Assembly (NCBI GenBank): GCA_023251695.1
Contig: JAHEYE010000049.1
Coordinates: forward strand, 1 to 18,314
DNA from: Sphingobacteriaceae bacterium
GTDB taxonomy: Bacteria; Bacteroidota; Bacteroidia; B-17B0; Aurantibacillaceae
Reading direction: 5' to 3'
DNA: 18,314 bases
Below, one piece after another: positions 14,026 to 18,314 of the stretch. The position numbers and the translations under genes were made by a program. Below the pieces are notes generated by a model. The model had not been told where the DNA came from, made no database searches, and saw only the letters and a program-made list of their open reading frames with translations. How positions within the stretch are numbered: the first letter of the stretch is position 1; each line of letters opens with the position of its first letter.

Positions 14026-16182
14026 ATGAAAAAACTATTTACGTTCTTATTTATACTTTGCATTTTTAATAGTATTAAAAGTCAGGAAGGTAGTACTCAG
14101 GATTGGTCAAAAGAAGATCAAAAGATATTTGAATCGGCCACCGAATTATTTAATAAGCATTATTACGATGCCGCTTACGAAAAATACGTGTCACTACAGC
14201 CAAAACACGCAGATGATCTTTTCTTAAAATTCGTGAGAGGCGTTTGTGCAGTTTACATTAACAACAAGCATAAAGAAGCCGAAAAGCTTTTGATGGAAGT
14301 GAAAAAAAACAGTCCGGCTGCAGAAAATATTGATTATTATTTAGCGCTTCTCTATCACAAAAGCTACCGCTTTGATAAAGCTTTAGAATTAACTAACGGT
14401 CTACTTAGTAATAAAAATCTTACCAAAGAAGACAGATCCGACCTTGAGCGCATTGCTTTTTTCAGCAAGAACGGTAAAAATGAAATTCAATATCCACTTG
14501 AATGCTTTATTGAAAATTTAGGTACGCCACTCAATGGTGAATATGCCGAATACGGGCCTGTTATTACTCCGGATGAAGAATCCATTATTTATACTTACCG
14601 CGGAAAATTAAGCACCGGTGGTCTTGTAGATGACAATAACAAACCAGATCCGAATGGCGATTATCATGAGGACATCATGATCTCAAAAAAAATAAATGGT
14701 CTATGGCAAAAACCAACTCAGTTAGGCGGACTCAACGCGGCTGGTAACGATGCTGTGATTGCCTTATCTCCTGATGCAAACGAATTATTCGTTTTTAAAA
14801 CAGAAGGCAATGGTGATATATTCGTTTGTAAACGTGAGGGTGATTCGTACAGCCAGCCGGAAAAACTGAAAGGTGGCGTGAATTCTACTGAATGGGAAGG
14901 AAGTTTATCTATTTCTACTGATCAGAAAAAATTATTTTTTGCCAGTGCAAGACCAGGAGGTTTTGGCGGAAAAGATCTTTATGTTGCAACTAAACAAGCT
15001 GATGGAAACTGGGGCAATGTAAAAAACCTGGGAAACAAAATTAATACCCAATACGATGAAGACGCACCTTTTATTTCGCCCGATAGCCGTATTTTGATCT
15101 TTAGCTCTGAAGGACATAATAGCATTGGTGATTTTGATTTATTCATTTCCGACTGGAATAAATCTGATAGCATATGGCAGGCGCCGAAGAATTTGGGTTA
15201 TCCAATTAACACAACCGATGATGACTTGTTTTATGTTTTATCTCCCGATGGAAAACGCGGTTACTTTTCAAGTGCGCGTGATGGCGGAAAAGGTGACCAG
15301 GATTTATATGTCGTAGAACCGGGTTTAAGTTCAAAGAAAACATTTATTACTTTAGTAAGAGGCAAAGTAACTGAAAGAGATTTACCTCTGGGGTGCGAGA
15401 TAGAAGTAAGTATTTTGGGCGAAGCAAAAAATTATGGTGTTTATAAATCGAATGCGTTAAGTGGTAACTACATTCTTAATTTACCTTTAGGTTCAAAATA
15501 CAAAATTGTTTTCAAACACAAAACATCAGGTGAAAGGGTTTATGAAGTGAATACCATTGATGTGGATGATTACGCAGAGAAGACAATCGATGTTAACTTC
15601 TCGAATAGTCAGATCACCGCTGTAAACAAAATCAATTTTATTGCCGTAACGAATAAAGACACAGTAAGCATCGTTCATAAACCGGCAGCCCTGATTGCTG
15701 CTAACAAAGTTATAAATGAAGAACCTGTAAAAAATGTAAAAGCGGAGATAGAAAAGACCGAACCTATTGCCATTAATAACAAATCTGAATCTCCGGCTGT
15801 AAAAAAAGATAAACCGGAAATAAAAGAGGAAAAAAATGTTGAAAAAATTGAGAAAGCTGAAGTATTAAAAACAGAAACTACAGTTGCAAAAACCAAAACC
15901 AAAAAAGAAAAACCTGTGTTCAGTAACGAATCTCCTGAAAAGGGAGTCGTGTCAAATTCAGCTAAAACCGAAAACAAAACTAGTGATGGTCTATTAAGTT
16001 GTGATGATATAAAGACCGATCATGACGCTGATTTTGATTATAAGCTTTGCAACAATGTTTGGTATACCAAATCGAAAGAAAATCCTTTTTCCGACTATGC
16101 CAGGGATAAAGCAAAGACCTGGGTATCTTTATTCAATAATGACCTAGCTAATGATAGGTTGAATAAAAAGTACCCTAAATAG
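14026..16182 (+). CDS. PorE-like TPR / PD40 propeller / CRD protein with charged linker and novel C-terminal tail
   Basis: 718 residues. Signal peptide 1-19 (ends IKSQ). Helical TPR-like region 28-150 (YYDAAYEKYVSLQP, YRFDKALELTNGLL). Five PD40-type propeller repeats at about 176, 241, 290, 343 and 397, including ALSPDANELFVFK, FISPDSRILIFSS and VLSPDGKRGYFSS. A carboxypeptidase-regulatory-like domain at about 442-525 (ITLVRGKV, GNYILNLPLGSKYKIVF). This order is that of PorE, a periplasmic T9SS component. In place of PorE's OmpA-like domain there is a Lys/Glu/Thr-rich, probably disordered linker (527-650) and a 68-residue tail with Cys659 and Cys675 and three tryptophan/tyrosine clusters, which I do not recognise. 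No lipobox. Likely periplasmic or outer-membrane-associated; a T9SS role is inferred from layout and cargo nearby. Confidence 0.85.
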   Translation: MKKLFTFLFILCIFNSIKSQEGSTQDWSKEDQKIFESATELFNKHYYDAAYEKYVSLQPKHADDLFLKFVRGVCAVYINNKHKEAEKLLMEVKKNSPAAENIDYYLALLYHKSYRFDKALELTNGLLSNKNLTKEDRSDLERIAFFSKNGKNEIQYPLECFIENLGTPLNGEYAEYGPVITPDEESIIYTYRGKLSTGGLVDDNNKPDPNGDYHEDIMISKKINGLWQKPTQLGGLNAAGNDAVIALSPDANELFVFKTEGNGDIFVCKREGDSYSQPEKLKGGVNSTEWEGSLSISTDQKKLFFASARPGGFGGKDLYVATKQADGNWGNVKNLGNKINTQYDEDAPFISPDSRILIFSSEGHNSIGDFDLFISDWNKSDSIWQAPKNLGYPINTTDDDLFYVLSPDGKRGYFSSARDGGKGDQDLYVVEPGLSSKKTFITLVRGKVTERDLPLGCEIEVSILGEAKNYGVYKSNALSGNYILNLPLGSKYKIVFKHKTSGERVYEVNTIDVDDYAEKTIDVNFSNSQITAVNKINFIAVTNKDTVSIVHKPAALIAANKVINEEPVKNVKAEIEKTEPIAINNKSESPAVKKDKPEIKEEKNVEKIEKAEVLKTETTVAKTKTKKEKPVFSNESPEKGVVSNSAKTENKTSDGLLSCDDIKTDHDADFDYKLCNNVWYTKSKENPFSDYARDKAKTWVSLFNNDLANDRLNKKYPK

Positions 16183-16207
16183 AATCGTTCATTCTACACA
16201 TTTTCAA

Positions 16208-16247
16208 TCCTTACCTTTAATTATTTAAATGATAAGGAATTTTTATT
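16208..16247 (+). terminator. Possible terminator between the two PorE-like genes
   Basis: An outer stem TCCTTA (16208-16213) / TAAGGA (16233-16238) encloses an inner stem TTTAA (16216-16220) / TTAAA (16225-16229), followed by ATTTTTATT. The stem is AT-rich, so its strength is doubtful, but the T-run follows directly. It would limit read-through into the second copy, which has its own promoter box. Confidence 0.4.
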
Positions 16248-16254
16248 ACATTTG
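16247..16254 (+). promoter_or_regulatory. Bacteroidota -7 element for the second PorE-like gene
   Basis: TACATTTG, an exact TAnnTTTG match, 23 bases before the ATG at 16278 and directly after the possible terminator. It suggests the tandem copies are expressed independently. Confidence 0.55.
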
Positions 16255-16277
16255 GTAATTACCTTAGTCAAAAAACA

Positions 16278-18272
16278 ATGAGATCACTATTTGTTCTCTT
16301 ACTTTTAATAACAACCTTTAGTAATTATAAAGGTCAGCAAAACAGCACCAAAAGTTGGCCCAAGAATGATCAAAAAATATTTGAAGTTGCAAGAGACCTT
16401 TATAACAAAGGTTATTATACATCAGCTTTCGAAAAATATACCTCTCTAAGGGCTACACATCCTGAAGATCTACACCTCAAGTTTGTGACCGGCGTATGTG
16501 CCATCCACATTAATGATAAACAAACTGAGGCTGAAGCTTTGCTTACTGAAGTTAAAGAAAAGCAAAAAGATAAAAAGGGAATAGATTATTATCTAGTATT
16601 GCTTTATCAGAAAACCTACCGCTTTAGCAAAGCATTTGACTTGGCAACACAATTATTAGCGGATACAAAACTTAACGAGGATGACAGAGCAGACTTAGAG
16701 CGTTTAGCGTTTTTCAGCAAGAACGGTATTAAGGAATTAGAGTTTCCTGTTGATTCAAAAATAGAAAGCTTGGGAACGATTATTAATTCGGAATTCGCAG
16801 AATACGGACCCGTTATTACTCCTGAGGAAGAGTCTATCATTTTTACTTACCGGGGAAAAGAAAGCATGGGTGGATTGGTGGACGGACTTAATAATCCCGA
16901 TCCTAATGGAGATTATAATGAAGATATTTTAATGAGCAAAAAAACGGGGGGCGTTTGGCAAAAGCCTGAACGATTATCTGCTTTAACTACAGTAGGAAAT
17001 GATGCTGCAATAGCACTTTCACCTGACGGAAGTAAATTATTTATTTTTAAATCGGAAGGTGAAAACGGAGACATTTATGTTAGTAAACGCGAAAGCGGTA
17101 AATATGGCGCTGCAGAAAAACTGAAAGGTGAAGTCAATTCAAATTTCTGGGAGGGGAGTTTATCCATCTCAACCGATCAGAAAAAACTATATTTCGCCAG
17201 CAACAGACCCGGCGGTATAGGTGGAAAAGATTTATATGTTGCAACCCAAAATGATGATGGCTCATGGGGAAATGTAAAAAATCTGGGAGATAAAATTAAT
17301 ACAAAGTATGATGAAGATGCTCCGTTTATTTCTCCTGATAGCCGTGTTCTTGTTTTTAGTTCTGAGGGCCATAATAGTATTGGGGATTTTGATTTATTTA
17401 TTTCAGATTGGACTGCAGCAGATAGTTCATGGTCGGCACCAAAAAATTTAGGATATCCGATTAACACAACGGATGATGATTTGTTTTACGTGTTATCTCC
17501 GGATGGTCAGCGCGGTTATTTTTCGAGTGCCCGCAAAGGAGGAAAAGGAGATCAGGATCTATATGTAGTTTCGCCTGCACTCAGTTCAAAAACATCATAC
17601 ATCACTATTATCAAAGGAAAAGTTACACAAGAGGGTACACCTTATGAAAGCGAGATTTCGGTGAGTGTAGCCGGTGAATCAAAAAATTACAGTGTTTACA
17701 AATCAAATTCTGAAAGTGGTAATTATGTTGTGAATCTTCCTTCGGGAAAGCAATACAAAGTAAGTTTTTATCATGAGATACTCGGTGACAGGGTGTACAA
17801 TATAGATACAAGAGAAGTTGAAAACTATGCCGAAAAAATCATCAACGTAAATTTTGGGGATGCTATTTCGGGTGAATTACACACCAGCTTTAGCAAAGCT
17901 ACGGAAACAATTACTGCAAATAACGCGACACGCGCGCAGAAAGACGCTGAGATTGTTAAAAAATTCGGATCGGAAACAGTTGAAGGCGTTACTTATTTAA
18001 TTCAGGTGGCAGCTACCTCAACTCCTGAAAATTACAATGGTAACATTTTAAAGAATCTCTGCAAAGTAAGGGATAACGGGGCTATCATTGGTAATATCCG
18101 ACTTCTTGTAGCAGATAAAACATTCACAGATATGAATTCGGCTGACGCATTTCTGAAAAAAGTAGTAGCTGCAGGACAAACAGACGCATTTATTACCGGC
18201 TATTATAAAGGAACCAGATATTATCTCACGGATCTGATAATGCTTGGGCTTTGGAAGGGTAAGATTAAATAA
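16278..18272 (+). CDS. PorE-like TPR / PD40 propeller / CRD protein with C-terminal SPOR-like domain
   Basis: 664 residues, a tandem paralogue of the gene before it. Signal peptide 1-19 (ends YKGQ), TPR-like region 28-150, five PD40 repeats at about 176, 241, 291, 344 and 398, and a carboxypeptidase-regulatory-like domain at about 443-526. Over residues around 285-440 about 85% of positions match the neighbour by hand count; after about 526 the two share nothing. The end (571-650) looks like a SPOR domain: strand YLIQVAAT, a helix, strand IRLLVAD, then SADAFLKKVVAAGQTDAFIT and GYYKGTRYYL. SPOR domains bind peptidoglycan, as does the OmpA-like domain of PorE, so anchoring may be kept with another module. 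No lipobox; periplasmic. The exact role in secretion is inferred. Confidence 0.85.
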   Translation: MRSLFVLLLLITTFSNYKGQQNSTKSWPKNDQKIFEVARDLYNKGYYTSAFEKYTSLRATHPEDLHLKFVTGVCAIHINDKQTEAEALLTEVKEKQKDKKGIDYYLVLLYQKTYRFSKAFDLATQLLADTKLNEDDRADLERLAFFSKNGIKELEFPVDSKIESLGTIINSEFAEYGPVITPEEESIIFTYRGKESMGGLVDGLNNPDPNGDYNEDILMSKKTGGVWQKPERLSALTTVGNDAAIALSPDGSKLFIFKSEGENGDIYVSKRESGKYGAAEKLKGEVNSNFWEGSLSISTDQKKLYFASNRPGGIGGKDLYVATQNDDGSWGNVKNLGDKINTKYDEDAPFISPDSRVLVFSSEGHNSIGDFDLFISDWTAADSSWSAPKNLGYPINTTDDDLFYVLSPDGQRGYFSSARKGGKGDQDLYVVSPALSSKTSYITIIKGKVTQEGTPYESEISVSVAGESKNYSVYKSNSESGNYVVNLPSGKQYKVSFYHEILGDRVYNIDTREVENYAEKIINVNFGDAISGELHTSFSKATETITANNATRAQKDAEIVKKFGSETVEGVTYLIQVAATSTPENYNGNILKNLCKVRDNGAIIGNIRLLVADKTFTDMNSADAFLKKVVAAGQTDAFITGYYKGTRYYLTDLIMLGLWKGKIK

Positions 18273-18314
18273 TTATTTTTTCTGATTCCAGATCTCCCAC
18301 GACTTCTCTGCCTG
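18273..18314 (-). CDS. Possible C-terminal end of a convergent gene (partial)
   Basis: On the minus strand the last 42 bases read as QAEKSWEIWNQKK followed by TAA (18273-18275), open to the window edge. The stop codon directly abuts the stop of the PorE-like gene on the other strand. Thirteen residues are too few to name a family, and the reading could be chance; the tryptophan and charged content looks protein-like. Confidence 0.35.
   Translation of the reverse strand, partial: QAEKSWEIWNQKK

Overview
The window looks like a stretch of chromosome from a low-GC member of the Bacteroidota, probably of the Flavobacteriia type. Four proteins carry type IX secretion (T9SS) C-terminal sorting domains, three of type A and one of type B. 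Several genes are preceded by the Bacteroidota -7 promoter element TAnnTTTG. A cytidine deaminase gene sits beside pyruvate dehydrogenase E1-alpha and E2 genes, an order I recall from flavobacteria. No rRNA, tRNA, CRISPR array, insertion sequence or phage gene is visible. Coding density is high: the longest gaps are 141 to 164 bp, so no gene-free stretch exceeds 300 bp.

Left part (1-3684): the tail of a T9SS cargo gene, a small membrane protein of unknown function, a convergent secreted protein of 495 residues, a PaaG-like enoyl-CoA isomerase gene, and a convergent small cupin. Between the cupin and the next gene lies a 72-bp fragment that matches the 3' end of paaG. It is the remnant of a lost paralogue.

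Middle (3685-8081, minus strand): a 1346-residue T9SS type B surface protein built from PKD, SprB-like and seven tandem Ig-like repeats. It is preceded by a small secreted protein with its own promoter.

Central metabolic block (8246-13884, minus strand): cdd, then a closely packed run of five genes: pdhA, pdhC (E2), a T9SS-exported seven-bladed FG-GAP propeller protein, an enoyl-CoA hydratase-family protein and an alpha/beta hydrolase. Gaps after pdhA are 3, 24, 0 and 7 bp, so these five are probably one transcription unit that mixes central carbon metabolism with an exported protein. The E1-beta and E3 genes of the complex are not in the window.

Right part (14026-18272, plus strand): two tandem paralogues with the TPR / five-bladed PD40 propeller / carboxypeptidase-regulatory-like layout known from the T9SS periplasmic protein PorE, but neither has the OmpA-like peptidoglycan-binding end. 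One ends in a long charged linker and an unrecognised two-cysteine tail. The other ends in a SPOR-like domain, which is also a peptidoglycan-binding module. This pair is the most interesting feature of the window. The last 42 bp may hold the end of a convergent gene.
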